From Erythrobacter sp. (GTDB lineage Bacteria > Pseudomonadota > Alphaproteobacteria > Sphingomonadales > Sphingomonadaceae): a stretch of 44,496 bases of DNA. The notes under the pieces are model-generated. The model did no database searches. It was not told where the DNA came from and was given only the letters and a program-made list of their open reading frames with translations. Numbering within the stretch: position 1 is the first letter of the stretch; every line of letters starts with the position of its first letter. Made by a program: the position numbers and the translations under genes. The stretch is from the NCBI GenBank assembly GCA_027311945.1, contig DAICXZ010000015.1:1-44496 (forward strand), written 5' to 3'. Shown piece by piece: positions 33,941 to 43,884 of the stretch.

Positions 33941-33971
33941 GTGGCCTTCGACAGGCTCAGGCTGAGCGGGG
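33941..33971 (-). repeat. REP, right arm flanking the GIY-YIG gene
   Basis: Inverted partner of 33586-33616; its core 33945-33969 differs from the left core by one base (CTGTCGAAGG instead of TTGTCGAAGG on the minus strand). Tails point inward to the nuclease gene, the same tail-to-tail layout as the gene-less pair near hemF. Confidence 0.9.
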
Positions 33972-34000
33972 TTGGGACAGAATGATGCCTGGGCCAAAGA

Positions 34001-34225
34001 TCATGTCGAACTGCCGGCACGCTTTTCAATCAGCCGCCAAACAGTCGCTACCCGCTCTTCTAATCTTGCCAAAAAGGGTTTGCCGTGTTGCTCCACTCGA
34101 GCTGGCGGATAGTTGCGGATAGCAAAGCGATAACGCTCTGCCTCATCCTTTAGGGCGGCAAGCAATCGCTCGAGGTCTCGGTCAGAGAGATGCTCTCGCT
34201 CGGCATAGGCCCGCAAGATAAACAT
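34001..34225 (-). CDS. Small hypothetical protein, lower G+C
   Basis: 74 residues, charged and helical (AYAEREHLSDRDLERLLAALKDEAERYRFAIRNYPP, then EERVATVWRLIEKRAG). No family recognised. Codon use and composition are less GC-rich than surrounding genes, pointing to a recent arrival. It lies 30 bp beyond the right REP of the GIY-YIG unit, convergent with the nuclease gene. Confidence 0.5.
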   Translation of the reverse strand: MFILRAYAEREHLSDRDLERLLAALKDEAERYRFAIRNYPPARVEQHGKPFLARLEERVATVWRLIEKRAGSST

Positions 34226-34300
34226 AGCTTGTGATCGCTTGAACTGACCTCGACGTCAACGCTCACTAGAAGCCTAGCCGCCCTTAATAATGCCGCAAAC

Positions 34301-35563
34301 CTAGTCCTCTTTCCCCGCCACCCCATAATTAATCGCCGCGTTGCGCGTCTTCTGGAACTCGGGGACCGTCAGACCCTTCATGCTGGCATAGATGTCGATA
34401 TTGCCGATGCCGGTCACCGCGCCGAGCTTTTCGAGCATGAAGAAGATCACGCCATAGTGGATCATCCCGATCCAGTCGCGGTTGCGGACCAGCGCCTTTT
34501 CCTCCTCGGTCAGCCCGCCCTTTTCGTAAGCCGCTTCCTCGTCCTCGCGGAACAGTTTTCGGGTGGCGGGCTCGGTCAGCGAGTGGAGGAAGCGGTTGAG
34601 GCGGAAGCCCTTTACGCTGCGCGCGATGGTGAAGGGATAGGTGCCCTCCATCTCCTCGGCGCCGGCATAGTCGTGATCGGCGCGCGCGCGGGTGACTTCG
34701 GGTGGCTCGACCGGCGCATCCACCGTGCGCTCTTCGAGGATCATCGTGGCGATCGGGCACATCGAGGGCAGGAAATAGGTCTTGTGGGTGCACTCCACGT
34801 CCGCCGACAGCGCGCCGCGCATCATCAGCCACATCACCACCTCGGCCCCTTCCCAGCCGCCGAGCCGGGCGAGGTCAGCCACGGTCATGTCAAGCAGGCC
34901 TTCGGGGTCTTTCTCCAGCCGCTCCATGAACTCCATATCCCAGTCGGGATTGTTGAAGCCGCAGGCCTCGCCGTGGACCTGATGCGAAAGGCCGCCGGTG
35001 CCCGCGATGGCGACCTTGATATCCTCGGGGTAGGAGAGGATCGCCTGCCGCAGCGACTTGCCGAACTTGTAGAACCGCCGCGCAGAGGGCAGCGGCACGG
35101 TCAGCACGCCGCAGACCACCGGCAGGATCTTCGTCGCCCAGCCATGCTCCTTATCGTGATCGACCATCACCGACAGCGGCGAGAACGCGCCATGGTCGAG
35201 GCCCTTGCCCTGAAAATAGGAGAGGTCAAACTCGTTGGCGACCATCACGCGCGCGACATGTTCGGCAAACTTGGGATCGCCCTTGATCGCCGGGATATCG
35301 CGCGGGCCGCCGCCCTCGTCCGCCGCCTTGAACTCCTCGCCCACGCCCAGCGCGAAGTGGCTGTAGTGGTCGAAGAACGAGGTCATGTGGTCGTTATAGA
35401 TATAGACCAGCACGTCGGGCTTTTTCTCGCGGAACCAGTCCTGCACCGGCTCATAGCCTTCGAAGATCGGCTTCCAGACGGGATCGTCCTGCTTGCCGCC
35501 ATCCTTGGCAAACGCGATGGTGGGGGTGTGCGAAGTGGCGACGCCGCCGACGATAGTGGCCAT
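34301..35563 (-). CDS. Gallate/protocatechuate extradiol dioxygenase (DesB-type LigB-LigA fusion)
   Basis: A class III (LigAB) ring-cleavage dioxygenase of 420 residues. The N-terminal LigB-like catalytic domain (1-280) has Fe(II) ligands His12 (TSHTPTIAF), His59 (NDHMTSF) and Glu241 (WEGAEVVMW), with acid-base His124 (GLDHGAFSPL) and His194 (GLSHQVHGE). The C-terminal LigA-like domain (about 310-415, GTYPFTIARSVKGFRLNRFLH, NRDWIGMIHYGVIFFMLEK) is fused, as in Sphingobium gallate dioxygenase DesB, which it resembles closely from memory. Predicted to open gallate or protocatechuate; exact substrate unproven. No other pathway gene is adjacent. GGAGAG precedes the ATG at 35563. Confidence 0.9.
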   Translation of the reverse strand: MATIVGGVATSHTPTIAFAKDGGKQDDPVWKPIFEGYEPVQDWFREKKPDVLVYIYNDHMTSFFDHYSHFALGVGEEFKAADEGGGPRDIPAIKGDPKFAEHVARVMVANEFDLSYFQGKGLDHGAFSPLSVMVDHDKEHGWATKILPVVCGVLTVPLPSARRFYKFGKSLRQAILSYPEDIKVAIAGTGGLSHQVHGEACGFNNPDWDMEFMERLEKDPEGLLDMTVADLARLGGWEGAEVVMWLMMRGALSADVECTHKTYFLPSMCPIATMILEERTVDAPVEPPEVTRARADHDYAGAEEMEGTYPFTIARSVKGFRLNRFLHSLTEPATRKLFREDEEAAYEKGGLTEEEKALVRNRDWIGMIHYGVIFFMLEKLGAVTGIGNIDIYASMKGLTVPEFQKTRNAAINYGVAGKED

Positions 35564-35690
35564 GTAATCTCTCCGTTCGGGCAGGCTCAAACCTGCTCAC
35601 ATCGGCGGCGATCATGGCATAGCCAAAGCGCGCAGGACAGACCTTTGTCCCACCGGCTGAACTTTTCGGATATGCGAAGCGTAGTGCCGG

Positions 35691-36548
35691 TCAGCCCTCC
35701 GGGTCCAGCAGGTGCGCCTTGGCGGCAAAGTGGGCGACCAGCGCATCTATCGTCGAGCGCATTCGCGGCATCTTGTGCAAATCGGAGTGAATGCCGAGCC
35801 AGACATCGCGGCGCAGGTCGGGCAGCTGGGTGCAGATGCGCAGCAGGCGGTCGTCATGATCGGCGCGGAAGCGCGGCAGCATCGCCACTCCGCCGCCATG
35901 GCAAGCGGCATCGTGCTGCACCTCGCGGCTGTTCGACTTGAGGCCCACCGGCAGGCTTGCGAAATGCTCTGCCATCGCGCGCGCCTCGGGTAGGTGTGCC
36001 TGATCGTCGAGCACGGTGATGACCCGCTGCGGCTCGGGCTGCGTGCGCGCGGTGTAAAACGACAGCGCCAGTGTGCCGATCTTGCGCGCCACGATCAGGT
36101 CGCCTTCGAAGCGGGTCATGCGGATGGCGATATCCGCCTCGCGCCGCGACAGGTTCAGCGACTGGGTGGCGGCGAGGAGTTCGACGACAATACCGGGATG
36201 CTCGCGCTGCAAATCAAGCATGGCGGGCGCGATGAAGGCCCCCGCCAGCGTGTCCACCGTCGTCAGCCGCACAGTGCCCTCAAGCCGGGCATCGCTGCTA
36301 CAGGCGAGCAGCTGCGCGGCATAGGCCTCCTCCTCCATCCGCTCCGCCCGGGCCAGCATCTGCTCGCCGAGCGCGGTAAGGACGAACCCCTCGGGCGTAC
36401 GCAGCAACAGGCGCGTGCCGAGGTGGGCCTCAAGCGCGGCCAGCCGGCGGCCCATGGTCGGCTGGGTGACGCCGAGTGAGCGCGCTGCGGCAGAAAGGCT
36501 CCCATGCCGCGCGATGGCGAGGAAATTCTGCAGATCGTCCCAGTTCAC
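35691..36548 (-). CDS. LysR family transcriptional regulator
   Basis: 285 residues from a GTG start: winged HTH (NWDDLQNFLAIARHGSLSAAARSLGVTQPTMGRRLAALE) and a C-terminal effector-binding domain. It diverges from the FMN reductase gene and points toward the ring-cleavage gene 127 bp downstream; the usual LysR logic makes the divergent gene the first candidate target. Starting at GTG gives the typical family N-terminus; the frame is open to ATG at 36608, adding 20 residues. Confidence 0.9.
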   Translation of the reverse strand: MNWDDLQNFLAIARHGSLSAAARSLGVTQPTMGRRLAALEAHLGTRLLLRTPEGFVLTALGEQMLARAERMEEEAYAAQLLACSSDARLEGTVRLTTVDTLAGAFIAPAMLDLQREHPGIVVELLAATQSLNLSRREADIAIRMTRFEGDLIVARKIGTLALSFYTARTQPEPQRVITVLDDQAHLPEARAMAEHFASLPVGLKSNSREVQHDAACHGGGVAMLPRFRADHDDRLLRICTQLPDLRRDVWLGIHSDLHKMPRMRSTIDALVAHFAAKAHLLDPEG

Positions 36549-36662
36549 CGCGTCATGCCGCAACGGCCCCCATACAAAAACGCATGAGCAGTAGAGGATT
36601 TTGGGCAATTTCGAAACGCATTCGTTGAACTACATGGAATGCAGGAAATTCAGGAGCCCCTC

Positions 36663-37238
36663 ATGTCACGCACTCACAAAGTCGCCGTTATCGTCGGAAG
36701 CCTGCGCAAGGATTCGCACACCCGCAAGCTCGCCAAGGCGCTGATCGCCGAAGCGCCCGAAAACCTCGAAGCGAGCATCGTCGAGATCGGCGATCTGCCG
36801 CTTTACAACGAAGACCTCGAAACCGACACGCCGCCCGCCGCCTGGACCCGCATGCGCGAGGAACTGGGTGCTGCCGACGCGCTGCTGTTCGTCACGCCCG
36901 AATACAACCGCTCGGTGCCCGGCGCGCTCAAGAACGCCATCGACGTCTGTTCGCGCCCCTGGGGCCAGGCTGTGTTCAATGGCAAGCCCGCCGCCATCGT
37001 CGCCGCATCGCCGGGCGCCGTGGGCGCCTTCGGTGCGAACCATCACCTGCGCCAGTCGCTGGTGTTCTTCGATATGCCGGTGATGGGCCAGCCCGAAGCC
37101 TATATCGGCAATCTGTACGGGTTGTTCGACGAGACCGGCGCCGTCGCCAGCGAGGATACCAGGGCCTTCCTGCACGCGATCATGGAAGCCTTCACCAAGT
37201 GGATCGAGCGCACCGCGCTGCCGGCCAGCGAAGGCTGA
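36663..37238 (+). CDS. NAD(P)H-dependent FMN reductase/quinone reductase
   Basis: 191 residues of the flavodoxin-like NADPH-dependent FMN reductase family: VAVIVGSLRKDSHTRKLAKAL at the phosphate loop, TPEYNRSVPGALKNAIDVCSRP at the flavin site, and NGKPAAIVAASPGAVGAFGA. Such enzymes reduce flavins, quinones or chromate. CAGGAG precedes the ATG at 36663 (an earlier ATG at 36639 is less likely). Divergent from lysR; ends at a bidirectional terminator. Confidence 0.9.
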   Translation: MSRTHKVAVIVGSLRKDSHTRKLAKALIAEAPENLEASIVEIGDLPLYNEDLETDTPPAAWTRMREELGAADALLFVTPEYNRSVPGALKNAIDVCSRPWGQAVFNGKPAAIVAASPGAVGAFGANHHLRQSLVFFDMPVMGQPEAYIGNLYGLFDETGAVASEDTRAFLHAIMEAFTKWIERTALPASEG

Positions 37239-37281
37239 CCACGATCCAAGCCCCCTCCCTTCCGCCCCCGGGCCGGAAAGC

Positions 37282-37320
37282 AAAACGGGCAGGAAGCGGT
37301 GTGCTTCCTGCCCGTTTTTT
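37282..37320. terminator. Bidirectional Rho-independent terminator
   Basis: AAAACGGGCAGGAAGC (37282-37297) pairs perfectly with GCTTCCTGCCCGTTTT (37303-37318) around the loop GGTGT, followed by a T-run. The A-run on the other side makes it work for both the FMN reductase (plus) and the SWIB gene (minus). Confidence 0.93.
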
Positions 37321-37341
37321 CATGCCTGAAGGCGATGACGC

Positions 37342-37605
37342 TTAGCTGAGGTGCTTCGACACCGCTGCGGTCATCTTGAACATCGAGATCTGGTCGTTGC
37401 CGATCACGGCGCCCAGCTTGGCATCGGGATTGATCTGACGCTTGTCGTTGGCATCCTGCAGGCTGTTGGCCTTGATGTATTCCCACACCTTGGAGGTGAC
37501 CTGCGCCCGCGTCATCGGGCCCTTGCCGATCACGTCTTCCAGCGCCGGCGACAGGGTAACCGGCTTGCTCAGCGCGTTGTTCTTGGCAGCCATAATCTCA
37601 CTCAT
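37342..37605 (-). CDS. SWIB/MDM2 domain protein
   Basis: 87 residues, almost entirely one SWIB domain (LSKPVTLSPALEDVIGKGPMTRAQVTSKVWEYIKANSLQD, RQINPDAKLGAVIG, ISMFKMTAAVSKHL). In eukaryotes this fold belongs to chromatin remodelling subunits; stand-alone bacterial copies are small, probably DNA-associated, and of unknown role. Start may be MSEIMAAK (37605) or MAAKNN (37593). Confidence 0.9.
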   Translation of the reverse strand: MSEIMAAKNNALSKPVTLSPALEDVIGKGPMTRAQVTSKVWEYIKANSLQDANDKRQINPDAKLGAVIGNDQISMFKMTAAVSKHLS

Positions 37606-37719
37606 GTCCTTTACGATTTGAATCGGAACTATTCGCTTAGCGCGGGCAAAAGGCCGCCGTCGCTATGCCTGACTACGTAATCCACCGGTTTTTCACAGGT
37701 TGCCCACTTGCACAACGGC

Positions 37720-38304
37720 TCAATTGCCGTCGAAGTCGATGGAATCGATGTCGACATCGTCCCATTCGCCTTCCTCGCCATCGTCCTCGGCGCGGGCATA
37801 GTTGGCAGAAAGCATGGCGGCGGCGATCACATGCCCCTCCATCGCGGCAAGCAGCTCCGCGCGGCCCGCGCCCGGCATCAGCGCCATCGGCACGGCTATC
37901 GCAAACAGCTGGAACACATATTCGTGCGCCTCGTCGCCATGCGGCGGAGCGGGCAGCGCCCATTCGGAATTGCCGAACGAGTTCTTGCCCACACGCGGCG
38001 GCACCTCGCCTTCAAGCAACTGGCCCTTCTGCGGGGCGAGCCCCCAGACCAGCCAGTGGCAGAACGGCTCTTCACCCGGCGCATCGGGATCTTCGACGAT
38101 CAACACCAGTTCGGCTGCTTCAGACGGAGGGGCGCTCCATTCGAGCGGCGGGGCGACCGCGTCTTCCTCGTCGGCGGTGAAGCACGGGTCCAGCTCCTGG
38201 CCCTGCTTGAACGCAGCCGAAGAGAGACTGAAACCGCCCACGTTCATGGTTTCGGGGGTGGCCAGTTTCGCCAGTGCCAGCTGTGCGCGCGTGTTTCCTG
38301 CCAT
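37720..38304 (-). CDS. YbhB/YbcL family (PEBP-like) protein
   Basis: 194 residues of the phosphatidylethanolamine-binding/Raf-kinase-inhibitor-like family: FTADEEDAVAPPLEWSAPP, LVLIVEDPDAPGEEPFCHWLVWGL and EYVFQLFAIAV outline the ligand pocket. A very acidic C-terminal tail (EDDGEEGEWDDVDIDSIDFD) is an unusual addition. Bacterial roles are poorly known. AAAGGA lies 7 nt before the ATG. Confidence 0.88.
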   Translation of the reverse strand: MAGNTRAQLALAKLATPETMNVGGFSLSSAAFKQGQELDPCFTADEEDAVAPPLEWSAPPSEAAELVLIVEDPDAPGEEPFCHWLVWGLAPQKGQLLEGEVPPRVGKNSFGNSEWALPAPPHGDEAHEYVFQLFAIAVPMALMPGAGRAELLAAMEGHVIAAAMLSANYARAEDDGEEGEWDDVDIDSIDFDGN

Positions 38305-38548
38305 GGACGGTCCTTTCTTCCGGGGAGCTTGACTGCTTGGGGTGGATGAGGGCCCCTTGAAGACTTGGCCTCCAAAGCGCAAGGATCAGCCCCAAGGTTC
38401 TCCTCGTTGAGAGAGACCAACGCGCAAGGTGCCCGCACGATCCATCCAAGCGCCGCTTTCTTCCGCTTGCCACCGCCATACCCCTGACCTAGCATTTTCC
38501 CCTAGGGGGCAGGTCGCCCCTCCCATCCGGGAGTGCAAAGTTACCTCC

Positions 38549-40015
38549 ATGCGCGCTTCACCCTTCGTCGCCTCGCTCGCCAGTATCGCCCTGCTTGCCT
38601 CCTGCGGGGGAGGCGGATCGGGCTCCGGCAATTCGGCAACGCCAGCGCCGGGCGCAAGCGCGCCCACCCCGACGCCGACCACAGGCAGCGCGCCATGCTC
38701 GCTTACCAGCCGGGCCGCCGCTTTCGACGAGGTGATCGACGAATGGTATGTGTTCCCCGACCTGCTCGCCAATCCGTCGATTTCGTCTTACGCGAATCTT
38801 GAGGACTACATCGACGCTCGCGTCGCTCCGGCCCGCGCGCAGAACAAGGATCGCTACTTTACCTATCTGACCTCGATCGCCGAGGAGAACGCCTACTATT
38901 CATCGGGCTCCAGCGCGGGGTTCGGCTTCCGCCTGTCTTACGATACGGCCGCGCGCCGGGTGAGGGTGGCAGAAACCTTCGAGGATACGCCCGCGCTGGG
39001 CGCCAATCTTGACCGCGGCACCGAGATTCTGGCCATCGGCACATCGTCGTCGAACCTCCAGACCATTCCCCAGATCATGGCGAGCAACTCGGTCTACCCC
39101 GACTATGCCGTCTACCTCGCGCTTGGCCCGAACGATCCGGGCGTGACACGGGTGTTGCAGGTGCGCGATCAGTCTGGCGTCACGCGCGAAGTCTCCCTAA
39201 CGAAGACCGACTTTGCGCTCGATCCGGTGTCGGACCGGTATGGCGCCAGGGTGATCGACGATAACGGCAAGAAGGTCGGCTATTTCAACCTGCGCACCTT
39301 TATCGAGCCGGCCATCGCCGACATGCGCGAAGCCTTCGCCGACTTCCGTACCCAGGGTATCACCGAATTCATCATCGACCTGCGCTACAACGGTGGCGGC
39401 GCATTGTCGGTGGCCGACGTGCTGGGCGACCTGCTCGCGCGCGATCACGTGGGCGACGTGTACTACAAGCTCGCGCTTCGCCCCTCCAAGTCGGCTGAAG
39501 ATGAAATTTACCGGTTCGCGAGCAGGCCGCAATCGGTCGCGCCGACACGGGTCGCCTTCATCGGCACAGAAGCGACCGCTTCTGCCAGCGAACTGGTGGT
39601 CAACGGCCTGCAGCCCTATCTCGGCGGCAACATGACGCTGGTCGGCTCCAACACCTACGGCAAGCCAGTTGGCCAGTATGCGTTTGACCTGGAGGAGTGC
39701 GACGACCGCCTGCGGCTGCTCACCTTCAAACTCGAAAATGCGGACGGCAACGGCGAATATTTCAACGGGCTCGCCGCCACGGTGCCCAACACCTGCCGCG
39801 CCGACGACGATCTCTCCTTCCAGCTGGGCGATCCGCGCGAGAACATGATCTCCCGCGCGCTCGATTTCCTTGCCGGGCGCTCGTGCGCGCCGATTACCAC
39901 GAGCACCGACGCGGCCATCGCCTCCACCGAGCGGGCAAGCCTGGGCAAGCGCGGCCTGCTCACGCCCGAGCAGCCGCGCAGCACTGCCGAACGCGAGGTG
40001 CCGGGGCTGTTCTAG
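38549..40015 (+). CDS. S41 family C-terminal processing-type peptidase, lipoprotein
   Basis: 488 residues: lipobox LLASC (Cys19), a Gly/Ser/Pro/Thr linker (20-48), an N-terminal helical bundle, a PDZ-like region (about 150-225) and an S41 catalytic domain (FIIDLRYNGGG, catalytic Ser in ATASASELVVNGL, Lys in SNTYGKPVGQY). Resembles the sphingomonad S41 lipoproteins rather than CtpA. Likely degrades or processes periplasmic peptides. Start at MRASPFVASL; an upstream ATG at 38429 lacks a signal peptide. Confidence 0.9.
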   Translation: MRASPFVASLASIALLASCGGGGSGSGNSATPAPGASAPTPTPTTGSAPCSLTSRAAAFDEVIDEWYVFPDLLANPSISSYANLEDYIDARVAPARAQNKDRYFTYLTSIAEENAYYSSGSSAGFGFRLSYDTAARRVRVAETFEDTPALGANLDRGTEILAIGTSSSNLQTIPQIMASNSVYPDYAVYLALGPNDPGVTRVLQVRDQSGVTREVSLTKTDFALDPVSDRYGARVIDDNGKKVGYFNLRTFIEPAIADMREAFADFRTQGITEFIIDLRYNGGGALSVADVLGDLLARDHVGDVYYKLALRPSKSAEDEIYRFASRPQSVAPTRVAFIGTEATASASELVVNGLQPYLGGNMTLVGSNTYGKPVGQYAFDLEECDDRLRLLTFKLENADGNGEYFNGLAATVPNTCRADDDLSFQLGDPRENMISRALDFLAGRSCAPITTSTDAAIASTERASLGKRGLLTPEQPRSTAEREVPGLF

Positions 40016-40020
40016 GCGGG

Positions 40021-40476
40021 CTACTGGGCTGGCGTCTCGGCCCGATCGGCAGGCGGATAGCTGGCGCGCCAGGCGCAGCCTTCCAGCTGCTGCGTGCCGA
40101 GCTGCAAGGTGGCGACGAACGGATAGCTCTTGTCGCTCATGCCGTCGGAACATTTGCCCGGCGTGACCATCAGGTCGAAGCTCTGGCCATCGAGCGTGCC
40201 CGACCAGGTCACCCCGCCCCGCCCGGCGAAGCGGCTTACCGCAATCGTGGTGCCGTCGATATTCTCGGGCGTGGTGTAGGTGAGGCTTTCGCCCAAGACC
40301 GAACCACCCCAGAACGGCTCTGTTCCGGTGAAGCGCATTTCCTCGTCTGCACCGATCTCCGAGAACGGCCTCGGGTCTTCGGCATTGCCCGGCACGACAC
40401 CCTCCGGCCCCGAACAGGCGGCGAGGATCAGGAACGGCAGGGCGACGGGAACGAGCTTGGCAGCGGCGCGGTTCAT
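40021..40476 (-). CDS. COG3650-type lipoprotein
   Basis: 151 residues; lipobox LILAAC (Cys21). RFTGTEPFWGGSVLGESLTYTTPEN and TPGKCSDGMSDKSYPFVATLQLG...LEGCAWR are typical of COG3650 periplasmic proteins related to HslJ/META-type domains. Cys residues at the KCSDGM and LEGCAW positions may form a disulfide. Function unknown. Convergent with the S41 gene. Confidence 0.8.
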   Translation of the reverse strand: MNRAAAKLVPVALPFLILAACSGPEGVVPGNAEDPRPFSEIGADEEMRFTGTEPFWGGSVLGESLTYTTPENIDGTTIAVSRFAGRGGVTWSGTLDGQSFDLMVTPGKCSDGMSDKSYPFVATLQLGTQQLEGCAWRASYPPADRAETPAQ

Positions 40477-40567
40477 GGCGATTTCCTCTGGACTGTCGGG
40501 GATTGCCTCTTTCCAGCAAAGTCCGCTCCTGCCAAGGGCAGAGCCACGCGAACGGGAGCACATACGC

Positions 40568-40876
40568 ATGAGCGGCGAAGACGAGGAATACGTATACGAC
40601 GAGGAAAGCGGCGAATGGATGCCGGCTTCCGACTTGGCGGCCAAGCAGGCCTCGGCCGACACGGTCGAAGTGCGCGATGCGGTCGGCAATGTGCTCGCCG
40701 ATGGCGATCAGGTTACGCTCATCAAGGACCTCGAGGTGAAGGGCGCGGGCCAGACGCTCAAGCAGGGCACTTTGATCAAATCGATCCGGCTGACCGGCGA
40801 TCCGCAGGAAATCGACTGCAAGTATCCCGGCATCAAGGGTCTGGTGCTGCGCGCCGAGTTCGTCCGCAAGCGCTAG
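40568..40876 (+). CDS. PhnA-domain protein without zinc ribbon
   Basis: 102 residues. The C-terminal ~70 (VEVRDAVGNVLADGDQVTLIKDLEVKGAGQTLKQGTLIKSIRL, IDCKYPGIKGLVLRAEFVRK) are the PhnA/YjdM domain. The N-terminal zinc ribbon of full-length members is replaced by an acidic stretch (GEDEEYVYDEESGEWMP). PhnA is not a phosphonate enzyme in general despite the old name; the role is unknown. Confidence 0.85.
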   Translation: MSGEDEEYVYDEESGEWMPASDLAAKQASADTVEVRDAVGNVLADGDQVTLIKDLEVKGAGQTLKQGTLIKSIRLTGDPQEIDCKYPGIKGLVLRAEFVRKR

Positions 40877-40884
40877 TCCGCGTT

Positions 40885-41187
40885 TTACTTGCGCGTCCGC
40901 GAAAGGCGGCGCTTGTTGGCGCGAACAGGCTTGCGATAGTGCGCCAGCATCTTGTTGGCCACGGCCTCGGGCTTCGCGCCGCTGCTCATCAGCGGCCACA
41001 GCGCGAAGGGCAAGCTGGCGCTGGCGGCGACCTTTTCGCTCACCATCCGTTTCGCCTCACGCTCTGCGAGCGCTCCGCCGCCCATCAGCCGCATCGAGCG
41101 CAGCCAGATGACGTTCGCCGCCTCCAGCCCCAGCATCCAGCTGTCGAACGCAACCTGGGCAGGGTTGGCGGGTGTCTTGCGCGTCAT
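40885..41187 (-). CDS. Conserved small hypothetical protein
   Basis: 100 residues, helical, Lys/Arg-rich at the C-terminus (VRANKRRLSRTRK), with FDSWMLGLEAANVIWLRSMRLMGGGALAEREAKRMVSEK. Phasin-like or HU-neighbour-type small alphaproteobacterial proteins look similar, but no family is firmly recognised. It lies between the convergent PhnA-like gene and the urcA gene upstream. Confidence 0.7.
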   Translation of the reverse strand: MTRKTPANPAQVAFDSWMLGLEAANVIWLRSMRLMGGGALAEREAKRMVSEKVAASASLPFALWPLMSSGAKPEAVANKMLAHYRKPVRANKRRLSRTRK

Positions 41188-41285
41188 GGCAGTCTCCGAT
41201 TCAGGAAGGGGGCCATGAGGTAACGCAGGTGCACCCGTTTGGTTGCGCCCCGGCCGCGCAATCGCTGCCGGGGCGCGAAACAAGG

Positions 41286-41639
41286 TCAACCGCCAGCAAG
41301 CGCGCTGGCCGGAACACCGCGCGCCGCAAGCTGCGACACGGCGTTCTCACGCGCTGCATCGAAGCAGGCGCGGGCATCGGGCAGACGGTCGATTTTCGAG
41401 CCGCCGTTGATGTCGCAAACGGCGCGCGCCGCGTTGTCGATGCGGATTTGCAGCGTATCGCGATCATAGGCGCTGGTCATATCGAGATCGGCGGTTTCCA
41501 CCACCACGGCATTGTGGTCGAGCGCCTGGCGCACCACCACTTCGCCATCGCTGGCGAAAGCCGGGGCCATGGCCGTGAGGCTGATCAAGCTGGCAGCAAC
41601 AATTGCAGCCCCGCGCGGGGCTTTCTGGAAGATAGGCAT
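41286..41639 (-). CDS. UrcA family protein
   Basis: 117 residues with a signal peptide (IVAASLISLTAMAPAFA) and a UrcA domain: VVVETADLDMTSAYDRDTLQIRIDNAARAVCDING followed by ARACFDAARENAV, whose two Cys probably form a disulfide. Function is unknown; the family is widespread in Caulobacterales and Sphingomonadales. Confidence 0.88.
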   Translation of the reverse strand: MPIFQKAPRGAAIVAASLISLTAMAPAFASDGEVVVRQALDHNAVVVETADLDMTSAYDRDTLQIRIDNAARAVCDINGGSKIDRLPDARACFDAARENAVSQLAARGVPASALAGG

Positions 41640-41694
41640 CGTATTCTCCTGCGAGTCCGCCGAACGTTCATGCGTGCGGCGTGACGGGTTGGGC

Positions 41695-41729
41695 GGCGCA
41701 TCTCGCTCCGCTTGTGAGCAAGATGCGCC
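41695..41729. other. Hairpin between thiC and urcA genes
   Basis: GGCGCATCT (41695-41703) pairs with AGATGCGCC (41721-41729), and GCTC/GAGC inside continues the stem with one mismatch. No T-run follows on either strand. It lies in the urcA leader and beyond the thiC stop; it could end thiC transcription or stabilise the urcA mRNA. Confidence 0.5.
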
Positions 41730-41805
41730 GAACACCCTTCAGTTCCAGAGTTTTCGCACTGCGGTATCGATAGAGCGCCCCGCAGCAGCGACGAGCCGTT
41801 TGAGA

Positions 41806-43832
<2,027 letters not shown>

Positions 43833-43884
43833 TGGCCTCTATAGAGGCTAATCGCCCCCGAAGATAGGGACCTGTTTGCACGGG

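Noticed and set aside
39197-40999. A 600-codon minus-strand frame opposite the S41 peptidase and neighbours
   Set aside because: It crosses several genes with clear signal peptides and catalytic motifs on other frames.
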